Of a stretch of 64,000 nt of DNA, positions 25,447 through 34,043 are shown piece by piece (position 1 is the first letter of the stretch; the number at the start of each line of letters is the position of its first letter). The DNA comes from Citreimonas salinaria (GTDB lineage: Bacteria > Pseudomonadota > Alphaproteobacteria > Rhodobacterales > Rhodobacteraceae). The DNA is taken from positions 1-64,000 of the forward strand of contig NZ_FNPF01000018.1 in NCBI RefSeq assembly GCF_900107235.1. Direction: 5' to 3'. The position numbers were made by a program, and so were the translations under genes. The notes under the pieces were generated by a model that searched no databases, was not told the origin of the DNA, and saw nothing but the letters and a program-made list of their open reading frames with translations.

Positions 25447-27489
25447 TCAGAACGTTGCGGTCAGCGACACCTTGAAGGTCCGGCCGGGCGCCTTGCGGCT
25501 GGGCGAGGACAGGTGGCCGACGTAATCCGCGTCCAGCGCGTTCTCGATCCCGAAGCGGATCTCGGTGTCGTCCAGCAGCCCCTTTGCGGGACTCCACGTG
25601 CTGCGCAGGTTGTGCACGGTCACGTCGGCCAGATCCTCGCCCATCGCGTCGAAGCGGTCGGCGGCATGGACCATCTCCCAGCTGAGATCAAGCGCGTCTT
25701 CCCATTTCCGGCCCAGTGTCATCTGCACCCGATCCGCGGGGCTGTTGCGCCAGACCGCGTCCGAGCCGTCGGGGTTGAACTCGGTCCCTTCGCCCAAGTG
25801 GCCGGCAAGGTCGACATAGACGCCGCTGTCCATGCCGTACGACGCCTCGAGCTCGAGGCCCCGCGACTCGACCCGCTCCAGCGTCGTCGTTGTCGACCCG
25901 GACACGGTGTAGCTGGTGATGTCCCACAGGGCCGTCTCGTAGGCGTTGCCGCGAACCGAAAAGGTATCGCCCTGCGTGAAGACGTCGATGCCGGTGTATT
26001 CCGCACCCAACTCCAGCGTTCGCGATTTCTCGGACGTGTCGATGCGGTCCTGCGCCGTGGCGCTGGTGCCCAGGTCGTCGACGATCGGCAGTCCTTCGGT
26101 ATAGGCGGCGCTGCCGAAGACCGACAGGCCGTTGCCGAAATCGTAGGCCAGAGCCAGCCCGCCCATCAGCGCGTCCTTCGCGTACTCGTCGGATACGCCG
26201 GGCAGGTCGTTCTCGCTCTCGATGCGTGAGGATTCGTAGCGCAGGGCAGGCGTCAGGGTGACGGCGTTCATCGTCATCTCGTCTATCAGGAACAGGGCAA
26301 AGCGGTCGTTGGTGCCGCCTGGCGCACCGGCGTCGGTGTTGTCCGCGCGCACGCGGTGCTGCGCCTCGGCGCCAGCCAGCATGTCGTGCGACACCGCGCC
26401 CGTGTCGAACAACGCAAGGTTGCTGACGGTCAGCTTGGTCGTCTCGTAGCGCTGATCTGCGTTGACCGTGCCCACGAGGCGCGGAAAGCCGGGCGTGCCT
26501 TCCAGCGGGGACGAGCCGGGGATGTAGTCGTATTCGATCACCTGGTCGGCGTAGGAGAGGTTGGCGCGCAGGTCGATCAGGTCGCTGGCGGGGTCGTAGC
26601 GGTATTCCAGCACGGTCTGCGCCGTGTCGGTCAGCCGATCGACATTGCCGAACGTGCCGCCGTCGGTGGCGAACTGGTCGTAGGGCACGTCCTTGTCGTC
26701 CGCCACGGTGCGCGAATGGCTGACGCTCAGCGAATGGTCGTCGTTTTCGCCGAAGGTGAAGGTGCCTTTCGCCAGGTAGGACGGCGTGCGGAACGCGCTG
26801 TTGCCGATGGTCTCGCCGTCGCCGGCGGTCAGGTCGTCCTGGTCGCGCAACGAGTAGTTCAGCAGGAACTCGGCGCTCTCGGTGGGCATCCATGCCAGGT
26901 TGGTCGAGCTGACCCAGCCGTCGCCGTTCGAGCTGTATTCCAGCGTCTGCGCTCCGCCGAAGCCCGGCACGCCGCCGGTGAAGTCGCTGGCGTCCCTGGT
27001 CTCGAGCTTCACCACACCGCCGACGATGCCCGACCCGTAGGCGAAGCTGCCGATGGTGCCGCGCAGCACCTCGACCTCGCGGTAAAGCAGCGGATCGGTG
27101 AACAGCTGCGTACCGATGCGGTAGAGTTCCTCCGAGCCAACGCTGGCGCCGTCGATCTGCACGGCGATCTTCTGGTCGGTGCCAAAGGTGGTGTTGGCGC
27201 CGAAGCCGCGGATGTTGATGCCGGAGCCCTGCGGCGTCGTGCCGTTGACCAGCGTGACGCCGGGAACCGAGTCGATCAGTTGCGCGACTGTGCTGGCCTG
27301 CCGGTCCTGGATCTCTTCCTCGTCCACGACGGTGCGGGCCAGCGCGGTGCCGAAGGTGAGGTCGCGCTTGCCGGCGGTGAAGATCAGCGTGCCGAGAAAG
27401 CCGGGGTCACCGGTGTCCTGCGCGGCGGCCGGCACGGCCAGCGACAGGCAGACAAGCGCGGTCGTGCCGCGCAACAGGGGGGTGATCAT
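25447..27489 (-). CDS. hmuR: TonB-dependent outer-membrane receptor, heme-type
   Basis: A 680-residue outer-membrane receptor with a signal peptide (ending AVPAAA-QD), a plug domain (VAQLIDSVPGVTLVNGTTPQ, INIRGFGAN) and a 22-strand-type barrel ending with an aromatic residue (SLTATF). It would import a large ligand using TonB energy. Heme is inferred because it is divergent from hmuSTUV and shares an iron-box region with it. The ATG at 27489 is chosen since AAGGA lies eight bases upstream; an ATG at 27498 touches the same site. No clear FRAP/NPNL heme motif was confirmed, so the ligand is a contextual call. Confidence 0.82.
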   Translation of the reverse strand: MITPLLRGTTALVCLSLAVPAAAQDTGDPGFLGTLIFTAGKRDLTFGTALARTVVDEEEIQDRQASTVAQLIDSVPGVTLVNGTTPQGSGINIRGFGANTTFGTDQKIAVQIDGASVGSEELYRIGTQLFTDPLLYREVEVLRGTIGSFAYGSGIVGGVVKLETRDASDFTGGVPGFGGAQTLEYSSNGDGWVSSTNLAWMPTESAEFLLNYSLRDQDDLTAGDGETIGNSAFRTPSYLAKGTFTFGENDDHSLSVSHSRTVADDKDVPYDQFATDGGTFGNVDRLTDTAQTVLEYRYDPASDLIDLRANLSYADQVIEYDYIPGSSPLEGTPGFPRLVGTVNADQRYETTKLTVSNLALFDTGAVSHDMLAGAEAQHRVRADNTDAGAPGGTNDRFALFLIDEMTMNAVTLTPALRYESSRIESENDLPGVSDEYAKDALMGGLALAYDFGNGLSVFGSAAYTEGLPIVDDLGTSATAQDRIDTSEKSRTLELGAEYTGIDVFTQGDTFSVRGNAYETALWDITSYTVSGSTTTTLERVESRGLELEASYGMDSGVYVDLAGHLGEGTEFNPDGSDAVWRNSPADRVQMTLGRKWEDALDLSWEMVHAADRFDAMGEDLADVTVHNLRSTWSPAKGLLDDTEIRFGIENALDADYVGHLSSPSRKAPGRTFKVSLTATF

Positions 27490-27597
27490 ATGCGCCATCC
27501 TTGAAGCGAATTGTGCCGTAGCTTGCGGAGGCTGGCGCGGCGGTGGGGGTGATTTTGCGATGCAGCGATCGCAACGGCTTGCAGCGTTAAGCCTTTC

Positions 27598-27612
27598 TGA
27601 CTAAAATAGTCA
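27598..27612. promoter_or_regulatory. RirA-type iron box (TGA-N9-TCA)
   Basis: The perfect palindrome TGACTA-AAA-TAGTCA fits the TGA-N9-TCA pattern known for RirA iron boxes in alphaproteobacteria. It lies between the divergent receptor and hmuS genes, about 110 and 75 bases from their starts, so it can control both. Confidence 0.75.
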
Positions 27613-27686
27613 AGTAACTTAAGACAGCCACGCACCGGACGCATCGGGCGCAGCCATCGGACCTGCCTTCCACTCCGAGGATGCCC

Positions 27687-28727
27687 ATGACCCAGCGAGC
27701 CGCTGCGACCCCCGACCAGATCCGCGCCTTCCAGGCCGAGAACCCGAAACTCCGTGCCCGCGACGCCGCCGACGCGCTCGGCATCGCCGAGGCGCAGCTT
27801 GTTGCTGCCAGCGTCGGCGCCGGCGCGACGCGAATAGCCGCGCATCCCGACGATATCGTCCCCGCCGCCGAGGCGCTGGGCGAAGTCATGGCCCTGACCC
27901 GGGTCGAGGCCTGCGTGCACGAGAAGGTCGGCGCCTATGGCAACTACCACCCCGGCGAGCACGCGGCGATGACGCTGACCGAGGACATCGACCTGCGCAT
28001 CTTTCCGTCGCACTGGGTGCATGCCTTCGCGATCGACGAGGCCGGCCGCCGCTCGCTTCAGGTCTTCGATGCCGCGGGCGATGCGGTGCACAAGATCCAC
28101 CTGCGCGAGGCGTCCAACCACGGTGTCTGGTCGCGGATCGTGGCCGACCTGGCCCTCGACGACCAGTCTTCCGGGCAGCAGGTCGAGCCGCGCAAGCCGG
28201 TCGAGGCCGCGAAGATTCGTGAGGACAAGGCGGACGTGCTGCGCGAGGAATGGGCGCGGCTGACCGACACGCACCAGTTCCTGCGCCTTTGCTCGAAGCT
28301 GAAGATGAACCGCCTCGGCGCCTACCGGGCCGCCGGAGCGCCCTTCGTGCGCCAGCTTGCCCCGCAGGCGGCCGATACGATGCTGAATGCCGTGCGCGAC
28401 GCCGGGATCGAGGTGATGATCTTCGTCGGCAATCGCGGCTGCATCCAGATCCACACCGGGCCGATCCATACTCTGAAGCCCATGGGGCCGTGGCAGAACG
28501 TGATGGACCCCGGCTTCAACCTGCACCTGCGGCTGGACATGGTGGCCGAGGTCTGGGCGGTCCAGAAGCCCACCCAGCGCGGCCCCGCCGTCTCGGTCGA
28601 GGCCTTCGACGCCGAGGGCGGGATGATCTTCCAGGTCTTCGGCGTCGGCAAGGAGGGCCGGGATTCGCGCAAGGCCTGGGGCCGGATCGTTCAAGCCCTG
28701 CCCTGCAGCGCGCCGGTGCCGGCATGA
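27687..28727 (+). CDS. hmuS: heme-degrading / heme-trafficking factor HmuS
   Basis: A 346-residue cytoplasmic protein of the HemS/HmuS/ChuX family with the two related halves typical of it. The motif EACVHEKVGAYGNYHPGEHA lies in the first half and FVGNRGCIQIHTGPIHTLKP in the second. Members bind heme delivered by the ABC importer and pass it on or help degrade it to free iron. The ATG at 27687 is favoured over 27681 by spacing from GAGG. It is the first gene of the hmuSTUV operon, and its stop overlaps hmuT. Confidence 0.93.
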   Translation: MTQRAAATPDQIRAFQAENPKLRARDAADALGIAEAQLVAASVGAGATRIAAHPDDIVPAAEALGEVMALTRVEACVHEKVGAYGNYHPGEHAAMTLTEDIDLRIFPSHWVHAFAIDEAGRRSLQVFDAAGDAVHKIHLREASNHGVWSRIVADLALDDQSSGQQVEPRKPVEAAKIREDKADVLREEWARLTDTHQFLRLCSKLKMNRLGAYRAAGAPFVRQLAPQAADTMLNAVRDAGIEVMIFVGNRGCIQIHTGPIHTLKPMGPWQNVMDPGFNLHLRLDMVAEVWAVQKPTQRGPAVSVEAFDAEGGMIFQVFGVGKEGRDSRKAWGRIVQALPCSAPVPA

Positions 28728-29599
28728 TGCGCGGGGCCAAGGGTGTCGCCGCCTGCGCCGGTCTCTGGATGGCGGTCACCGCCGCCACGGCGGGCGCGCA
28801 GCAGGCGGCGGATGTGCTGTCGATGGGGGGCGCCGTGACGGAGATCGTCGTGGCGCTGGGGCAGGGGCATCGGCTCAGGGCGCGGGACGCCACCTCGACT
28901 TGGCCGCCCGAGGTGACCGACCTGCCGGACGTGGGCTACGTGCGCGCGCTGTCGCCCGAGGGCGTGCTGTCGGTCGAGCCCGCGCTGATCCTGTCCGAGG
29001 AAGGCGCCGGCCCGCCCGAGGCGATCGACGTGATCCGTGCGGCGGACCTGGACTTCGTCGAGATTCCCGATGCGCTGACCGCCGACGGCATCCTGCGCAA
29101 GATCGAGACGGTCGGCGACGCGCTGGGCGTGCCCGATCGGGCGGCAGCCATGTCGGCCGAGGTCGAGGCCGACCTGGTCGACGCGATGGCCGACGCCGCG
29201 CAGCCCGAAGCCGAGAAAAAGCGCGTGCTTTTCGTGCTGTCCACGCAAGGCGGCAAGATCAACGCCTCGGGCACAGGCACGGCGGCGGACGCGCTGATCC
29301 GCATGGCGGGCGGCGTGAACGCGGTCACCGAATACGCGGGCTACAAGCAGATCACAGACGAGGCCGTCGGCCTGGCGGCGCCGGATGTGATCCTGATGAT
29401 GGATCGGGCCGGGGCCGACGACACGGATCACGGCGGCGCGGATGACGAGTTGTTCGCCATGCCCGCCATCCGGCTGACCCCGGCGGCGCAGTCCCGGTCG
29501 GTGATCCGGATGGATGGATTGCTGATGTTGAGCTTCGGCCCCCGTACCGCCGAGGCGATCCGTCGCCTGAACGCCGCGCTTTATGCGCAGGAGAGCTGA
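28724..29599 (+). CDS. hmuT: periplasmic heme-binding protein HmuT
   Basis: A 291-residue periplasmic binding protein of the class III (BtuF/FhuD) type. A signal peptide ends near VTAATAGA-QQ. Typical segments are DVLSMGGAVTEIVVALGQGH, VGYVRALSPEGVLSVEPALI and INASGTGTAADALIRMAGG. It carries heme from the outer-membrane receptor to the HmuUV permease. The ATG at 28724 overlaps the hmuS stop (ATGA). Confidence 0.92.
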   Translation: MMRGAKGVAACAGLWMAVTAATAGAQQAADVLSMGGAVTEIVVALGQGHRLRARDATSTWPPEVTDLPDVGYVRALSPEGVLSVEPALILSEEGAGPPEAIDVIRAADLDFVEIPDALTADGILRKIETVGDALGVPDRAAAMSAEVEADLVDAMADAAQPEAEKKRVLFVLSTQGGKINASGTGTAADALIRMAGGVNAVTEYAGYKQITDEAVGLAAPDVILMMDRAGADDTDHGGADDELFAMPAIRLTPAAQSRSVIRMDGLLMLSFGPRTAEAIRRLNAALYAQES

Positions 29600-29602
29600 G
29601 CC

Positions 29603-30670
29603 GTGACGGCCATCGTCGACTCCGCGCCGCGCACGAGAGACCGGCTGTCGCGCGCCCGTGCGCTGCACTGGATTCTGGCCGGCGCGCTGCTGCTGGCCTG
29701 CGCAGCGAGCCTTCAGGTCGGCGCGACGAACGTGACGCTGACCGACCTGCTGGCCAAGGCGATGCGCGGTGATGCCCTGAGCCAGATCGAGCGCGTGGTT
29801 CTGCTCGACATCCGCCTGCCGCGGCTGGCCATGGGGGGGCTCGTTGGCGCTGCGCTGGCCGTGTCGGGCGCCGCGATGCAGGGCTTGTTTCGCAACCCGC
29901 TGGCCGATCCCGGCATCGTGGGCGTCGGGGCGGGCGCGGGCCTCGGCGCGATCCTGGCGATCGTGCTGGGCGCGTTCCTGCCGGCCTGGTTGCTCGGCCT
30001 GACGGGCAACTATCTGACGCCCTTCGCGGCCTTCCTGGGCGGCTGGGGCTCGACGATCCTGCTGTATCGCGTGTCCACGCGGCACGGGAGCACGTCGGTG
30101 GCCACCATGCTGCTGGCGGGCATCGCGCTGGGCGCATTGGCCGGCGCGCTGTCGGGCATCCTCGTCTACATCGCGGACGACCGGCAGCTGCGCGACCTGA
30201 CCTTCTGGGGGTTGGGCTCGCTCGCCGGGGCGAGTTGGGCCAAGGTGCTGGCTGCCGGGCCGATGATCGCGCTGGCGATCGGCGCGGCGCTGATGCTGGG
30301 GCGCGGCCTGAACGGACTGGCGCTGGGCGAGGCGACGGCCGCCCATATCGGCATCGACGTGCAGCGGATGAAATCCGTCGCCATTCTGGCCGTCGCCGCT
30401 GCCACCGGCGTGGCAGTCGCGGTGTCGGGCGGGATCGGCTTCATCGGGATCGTGGTGCCGCACCTCCTGCGGCTGGCCTCGGGCCCCGACCACCGGACGT
30501 TGCTGCTGAACGCGGCGCTGCTGGGGGCGATCCTGCTGATCCTCGCGGACGTGATCGCCCGCGTCGTCGTCGCGCCCGCCGAACTGCCCATCGGGATCGT
30601 GACGGCGGTGCTGGGCGCGCCGGTCTTCCTGTGGATCCTGCTGACGCGCCGGGGTCTGGTCGAGTCATGA
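29603..30670 (+). CDS. hmuU: heme ABC transporter permease HmuU
   Basis: A 355-residue inner-membrane permease of the FecCD family, with about ten hydrophobic spans. Family motifs are RLPRLAMGGLVGAALAVSGA, QGLFRNPLADPGIVGVGAGA and GGIGFIGIVVPHLLRLASGP. It forms the heme channel with HmuV. The start is a GTG at 29603, three bases after hmuT, and its stop overlaps hmuV by four bases. Confidence 0.94.
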   Translation: MTAIVDSAPRTRDRLSRARALHWILAGALLLACAASLQVGATNVTLTDLLAKAMRGDALSQIERVVLLDIRLPRLAMGGLVGAALAVSGAAMQGLFRNPLADPGIVGVGAGAGLGAILAIVLGAFLPAWLLGLTGNYLTPFAAFLGGWGSTILLYRVSTRHGSTSVATMLLAGIALGALAGALSGILVYIADDRQLRDLTFWGLGSLAGASWAKVLAAGPMIALAIGAALMLGRGLNGLALGEATAAHIGIDVQRMKSVAILAVAAATGVAVAVSGGIGFIGIVVPHLLRLASGPDHRTLLLNAALLGAILLILADVIARVVVAPAELPIGIVTAVLGAPVFLWILLTRRGLVES

Positions 30671-31449
30671 GCCTGATCGCCGAAGACATCCGCGTGTCCT
30701 ACGGCCGCCACGAAGCCCTCCGCGGCGTGAGCCTTGCCGCCCGGCCGGGCGAAGTCACGGCCGTCGTCGGCCCGAACGGGTCGGGAAAGTCCACGCTTCT
30801 GGGGGCGATGACCGCCACGCAACCCTATCGCGGCCGCGTCCTGCTGAACGGTGCGGACATCGCCTCGGCCAAGCCTTGGGAACTTGCGGCCCAGCGTGCG
30901 GTGCTGCCGCAGGCCTCGCGGCTGGCATTTCCCTTCTCGGTGATCGAAGTCGTCCGCATCGGCCTGCATTCCGGCACCGCCGGCGACCGCGCCGAGGTGC
31001 CGATGCAGGCCTTGGCCCGCGTCGGCCTTTCGCATTACGCCGAGCGGAGTTTTCACGAGCTGTCGGGGGGGGAGGCGCAGCGCGTCATGCTGGCGCGCGT
31101 GCTGGCGCAGGTCTGGAGGCCGGTCGAAGACGGGACCCCGCGCTGGCTGTTCCTGGACGAGCCGGTCTCGAGCCTGGACATCGCGCACCAGCTGCAGGTG
31201 ATGGAGATCGCCCGCGCCTTTGCCCGGGCGGGCGGCGGCGTGATCGCTGTGATGCACGACCTGAACCTGACCGCGCTGTTCGCCGACCGCGTGGCAATCC
31301 TGGCCGCGGGCCGGCGGCTCGCCTTCGGCGCACCCGCCGAGGTGTTGACCGACGACATCCTGTCGCGTGCCTATGGCTGCGCTTTACGCGTCTCGGCACC
31401 GCCACCGGATGGCGTTCCCTATATCCTGCCGCACGCCGCGTCGGCCTGA
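30667..31449 (+). CDS. hmuV: heme ABC transporter ATPase HmuV
   Basis: A 260-residue ATPase of the heme/siderophore class. It has Walker A GPNGSGKST, the Q-loop region VLPQASRLAFPF, signature LSGGEAQRV, Walker B WLFLDEPVSSLD and the switch His in VMHDLN. The VLPQ-S motif is typical of HmuV. It powers heme import through HmuU. The ATG at 30667 overlaps the hmuU stop. Confidence 0.95.
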   Translation: MSLIAEDIRVSYGRHEALRGVSLAARPGEVTAVVGPNGSGKSTLLGAMTATQPYRGRVLLNGADIASAKPWELAAQRAVLPQASRLAFPFSVIEVVRIGLHSGTAGDRAEVPMQALARVGLSHYAERSFHELSGGEAQRVMLARVLAQVWRPVEDGTPRWLFLDEPVSSLDIAHQLQVMEIARAFARAGGGVIAVMHDLNLTALFADRVAILAAGRRLAFGAPAEVLTDDILSRAYGCALRVSAPPPDGVPYILPHAASA

Positions 31450-31478
31450 GGCGGGCCGTTGTCGGCAGTGAACGTTCT

Positions 31479-31493
31479 TGACTGAATTAGTCG
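31479..31493. promoter_or_regulatory. RirA-type iron box, imperfect
   Basis: TGACTGAATTAGTCG fits TGA-N9-TCA except for the last base. It lies between hmuV and the small-gene operon that contains hemP, about 100 bases before its first ATG, and closely resembles the site upstream of the imelysin operon. Confidence 0.6.
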
Positions 31494-31591
31494 GAAAAGG
31501 GTATCGACGAGGTAGTTCCCGACTCTATCGGTCGGTCATTGTGTGAGGCGTCTTCAGACGCGCGTCCCAGCCACCGCCACAGGCAGCCCGG

Positions 31592-31786
31592 ATGTCAAAG
31601 GACAGGAGTAAAGACGTGACGACATCCGACCCCGCGAACCGCCCGACGCCGCAGCCCGTGGCTGCACCGGGCTGGCGCGACATCGCCCATGCCAGCGCGG
31701 AAGGCGGCTGTGCCGACGGTCTCTCGCTGGAGCACCTGATCGACATGCAGCGCGCCCGCGCGAACCCGCGCGGAGAGGCGCGATGA
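31592..31786 (+). CDS. small hypothetical protein upstream of hemP
   Basis: A 64-residue hydrophilic protein with a Pro/Thr-rich N-terminal half and a C-terminal WRDIAHASAEGGCADGLSLE region. No membrane segment or known family was recognised. Its stop overlaps the hemP start (ATGA), so it is translationally coupled to it. It is downstream of an iron box and probably iron-repressed. An in-frame GTG lies further in (about 31616), so the start is uncertain. Confidence 0.55.
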   Translation: MSKDRSKDVTTSDPANRPTPQPVAAPGWRDIAHASAEGGCADGLSLEHLIDMQRARANPRGEAR

Positions 31787-31956
31787 CGGTCATGCACAGC
31801 GTTCCGAATCCCCAAACGGCCGAGGCGGCCGACGGCACCGCCATCTACGACGCGCGCGACCTGATCGCCAACGGCGTCAAGGCCGAGATCGTGCTGGACG
31901 GGCAGACCTATACCCTGCGCATCACCCGCGCTGGCAAGCTGATCCTGACGAAATGA
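31783..31956 (+). CDS. hemP: hemin uptake protein HemP
   Basis: A 57-residue protein of the HemP family. The C-terminal part GQTYTLRITRAGKLILTK is the family signature. HemP is a small protein encoded with heme-uptake genes in many bacteria and is reported as needed for heme-uptake gene activity in some alphaproteobacteria and Burkholderia; its mechanism is not settled. It overlaps both its neighbours by four bases, so three small proteins are translated as a unit. Confidence 0.88.
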   Translation: MTVMHSVPNPQTAEAADGTAIYDARDLIANGVKAEIVLDGQTYTLRITRAGKLILTK

Positions 31957-32444
31957 AGGACATGGCCGAAACCGAAAGCAGCCCCGGCAGCATGGTGGTC
32001 GGACGTCTGACCGACCTCGCACCATGGGAGGCCGGGCTGATCCTGTCCCTGCGCGCGTGGATGGAAGGGCCCGCCGGTCAGGCCGAGGTCTGGAACGGCT
32101 TCGCCCGCTCGTTCGGAGGCGCCGAGGGTCGGGTGGAAATGCACCGGTTCGAGACCTTGCTCGTCACCCTGTGTGAAAACGCGCGCCGCCCTCTTGTCCG
32201 GCACGGCGGCGGATGCGCCTGCATCGGCGTGGACGAGGCGCTGTTCTGCACGCTGGTGCGCGAAGCGGCGGGCGGCGACCTGGCCGAGGCGGCTGCGATC
32301 GCCGGCCTGCTGGTCAAGGCGGGCCAGGCCGGGCCGGTGGCTGATCTGGCGGCGCAGGTGGGCCGGGCCATGCAGCGCATGACGTGGCACGATCCGGCCG
32401 ATCCCGATATCCTGCCCGAGAGCAGCGGCCGCGTGCTGCACTGA
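31953..32444 (+). CDS. hypothetical protein of the hemP operon
   Basis: A 163-residue soluble, mostly helical protein. Features are an AWMEGPAGQAEVWNGFARSF helix, RRPLVRHGGGCACIGVDEAL with a Cys-Ala-Cys pair (about residues 84-86), and a C-terminal SGRVLH. No known family was recognised. The ATG at 31953 overlaps the hemP stop; an alternative ATG is at 31962. It shares a spaced pattern RRP...DEA...LVR with the protein at 32779, which suggests distant relationship. Cys residues and the operon point to heme or iron handling, but no function is shown. Confidence 0.6.
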   Translation: MKDMAETESSPGSMVVGRLTDLAPWEAGLILSLRAWMEGPAGQAEVWNGFARSFGGAEGRVEMHRFETLLVTLCENARRPLVRHGGGCACIGVDEALFCTLVREAAGGDLAEAAAIAGLLVKAGQAGPVADLAAQVGRAMQRMTWHDPADPDILPESSGRVLH

Positions 32445-32521
32445 TCCACCGGCGCGACAGACCGAACCGAAGAAGACCAAGCCAGACAGAGCCGAAAGCT
32501 CAACACTCCAGCGAGGACACC

Positions 32522-32782
32522 ATGGCAAACGTACCCAGCCCCTGCATCGACGTCTGCAAGTTCAGGCGCGAGGGCCATTGCATCGGCTGCTCGATGACCA
32601 AGGCGCAGAAATCGGCGTTCAAGAAGCTGAAGAAGGACGCGCATCGCGAAGCCTTCGTCGAGCTTGTCGTGGCGCAGCAGGCCGTGATGGGCCGCTACAG
32701 CCACTGGGAGCCGGCCTACGCCAAGAAATGCCGCAAGAAGAAGGTCAGCTTGGCCGTTCTGGACGGCGGTAAGGCGGCGTGA
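32522..32782 (+). CDS. DUF1289 family protein
   Basis: An 86-residue protein with the DUF1289 Cys pattern SPCIDVCKFRREGHCIGC near its N-terminus, then a basic helical tail (KKLKKDAHREAF, KKCRKKK). The four Cys could bind a metal, but the role of the family is unknown. It follows the preceding gene by 77 bases and overlaps the next start (ATGA at 32779). Its place in an iron-controlled operon is notable because DUF1289 genes are usually found elsewhere. Confidence 0.85.
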   Translation: MANVPSPCIDVCKFRREGHCIGCSMTKAQKSAFKKLKKDAHREAFVELVVAQQAVMGRYSHWEPAYAKKCRKKKVSLAVLDGGKAA

Positions 32783-33267
32783 CGATGGGCGCATCGATTT
32801 CTTCTTCTCCGGACTGGGACGGGCAAGGCACGGACATGGACGGTGCGACGGCAGCACGGGCAGGCGCAGGCACGGCGCGGCAGGACGCGGCGCGCCCCGG
32901 GTGCCCGGCCGACCCCGTGCTGGATCACCTGCGCCGCACCGCGCGCAGCAGCCGCTGCAAAAGCTACGTCGACCTGTTCGGGGCCTGCGCCTCGATGTCG
33001 GGCAATCGCCAGGTGGCGGCGCAGGCCGCGTCCGACGTGCTGATGAGATGCCTGTCCCAGGCGCTGGGCCGCCGCCCGGTTCTTTACCGCGAGGGCGAGC
33101 GCGAGATGTCGTTCGACGAGGCCTGGCTGATGGCGCTGGTCCGCAGCCTTCAGGCCGACGACGTGGCAAGCGCGACCTTCCTTCTGCATTCGCGAGTGCC
33201 GAAGCATGCGCGGCGGAATCTGGTCTTCCTGCTCCAGCGGGTGGCCGAGGATTTCGATCAGGTTTAG
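32779..33267 (+). CDS. hypothetical protein upstream of dps
   Basis: A 162-residue soluble protein. A disordered Ala/Gly/Asp-rich start (about residues 1-45) is followed by helices including RRPVLYREGEREMSFDEAWL and MALVRSLQADDVASATFLLH. The pattern RRP...DEA...LVR aligns with the protein at 31953. No family recognised. It is coupled to the DUF1289 gene by an ATGA overlap. Its TAG stop codon lies inside the Irr-type box that precedes dps. Confidence 0.55.
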   Translation: MTMGASISSSPDWDGQGTDMDGATAARAGAGTARQDAARPGCPADPVLDHLRRTARSSRCKSYVDLFGACASMSGNRQVAAQAASDVLMRCLSQALGRRPVLYREGEREMSFDEAWLMALVRSLQADDVASATFLLHSRVPKHARRNLVFLLQRVAEDFDQV

Positions 33268-33279
33268 AAATGTTCTAAA
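33263..33279. promoter_or_regulatory. Irr-type iron control element (ICE)
   Basis: A perfect inverted repeat, TTTAGAA - ATG - TTCTAAA, matches the ICE box bound by Irr in alphaproteobacteria. It starts inside the stop codon of the preceding gene and lies about 100 bases before dps. Irr usually represses iron-storage genes when iron is scarce, which suits dps. Confidence 0.75.
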
Positions 33280-33371
33280 GAGTCTTGCCGCAGCGTCTCG
33301 CCGGTCATACCTTGGTCGGGGCAAGCAAGCCTTACGCCAGCCAGCACCCTTTTTCGACGCAGGAGGCACAG

Positions 33372-33842
33372 ATGACGCAGACAGCACAGACCCTTTCCAC
33401 CGACGCCACGACCCAGATCGCCGAGGCGTTGAACCAGTGCGTGGCCGAAACCGCCGTGACCACCATGCTGGCGCAGAATTTCCACTGGAACGTGACCGGC
33501 ATGGCCTTCGGCCCGCTGCACGCGCTTTTCCAGACGATCTATGAAGATCACTTCACCGCGCAGGACGACCTGGCCGAGCGGATCCGGGCGCTTGACGCGC
33601 ATGCCGAAGGCACGCTCGCGGGCATGATCAAGCGGTCCAAGGTGGCCGAGGTCGACGGCGTCCCCGCCGACCAGGAGATGATCCGCCTGATGAAGGAAGC
33701 GCAGGAGACCTTGGCCGAGACCATCGCCGGCGCAGGCGAACTGGCCGCCAACCACGGCGACACGCTGACTGAGGACCTGTGCATTGCGCGCGGACAGGCT
33801 CACGAGAAATTCGCTTGGATGCTGCGCGCACATCTTGCGTGA
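33372..33842 (+). CDS. dps: Dps ferritin-like DNA-protection protein
   Basis: A 156-residue Dps-family protein. The ferroxidase ligands are at the family spacing: His 38 (NFHWNV), His 50 (GPLHALF), Asp 65 and Glu 69 (AQDDLAERI). Dps dodecamers oxidise and store iron and protect DNA from peroxide. The ATG at 33372 follows a strong AGGAGG site. The Irr-type box upstream indicates control by iron status. The gene closes the iron/heme block. Confidence 0.95.
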   Translation: MTQTAQTLSTDATTQIAEALNQCVAETAVTTMLAQNFHWNVTGMAFGPLHALFQTIYEDHFTAQDDLAERIRALDAHAEGTLAGMIKRSKVAEVDGVPADQEMIRLMKEAQETLAETIAGAGELAANHGDTLTEDLCIARGQAHEKFAWMLRAHLA

Positions 33843-34043
33843 ATGCTGACCGGCTTCCTCAGGTGGAGCCGGAACCAGACTTCGCCGCTGCGATGCCCCG
33901 CTCGAAGGTTGCACATGCCGCCATCGGGCGGGGCTGTCGCGTCCGGCGCACCGCGCGCCTGACGGCGACACGGTTGGCGCAGCAGGAGGGCGCGGGGCGC
34001 GCCCCCGACCCGGCTGGAGACGCGTACAGCAGCGCCCGGTGTT

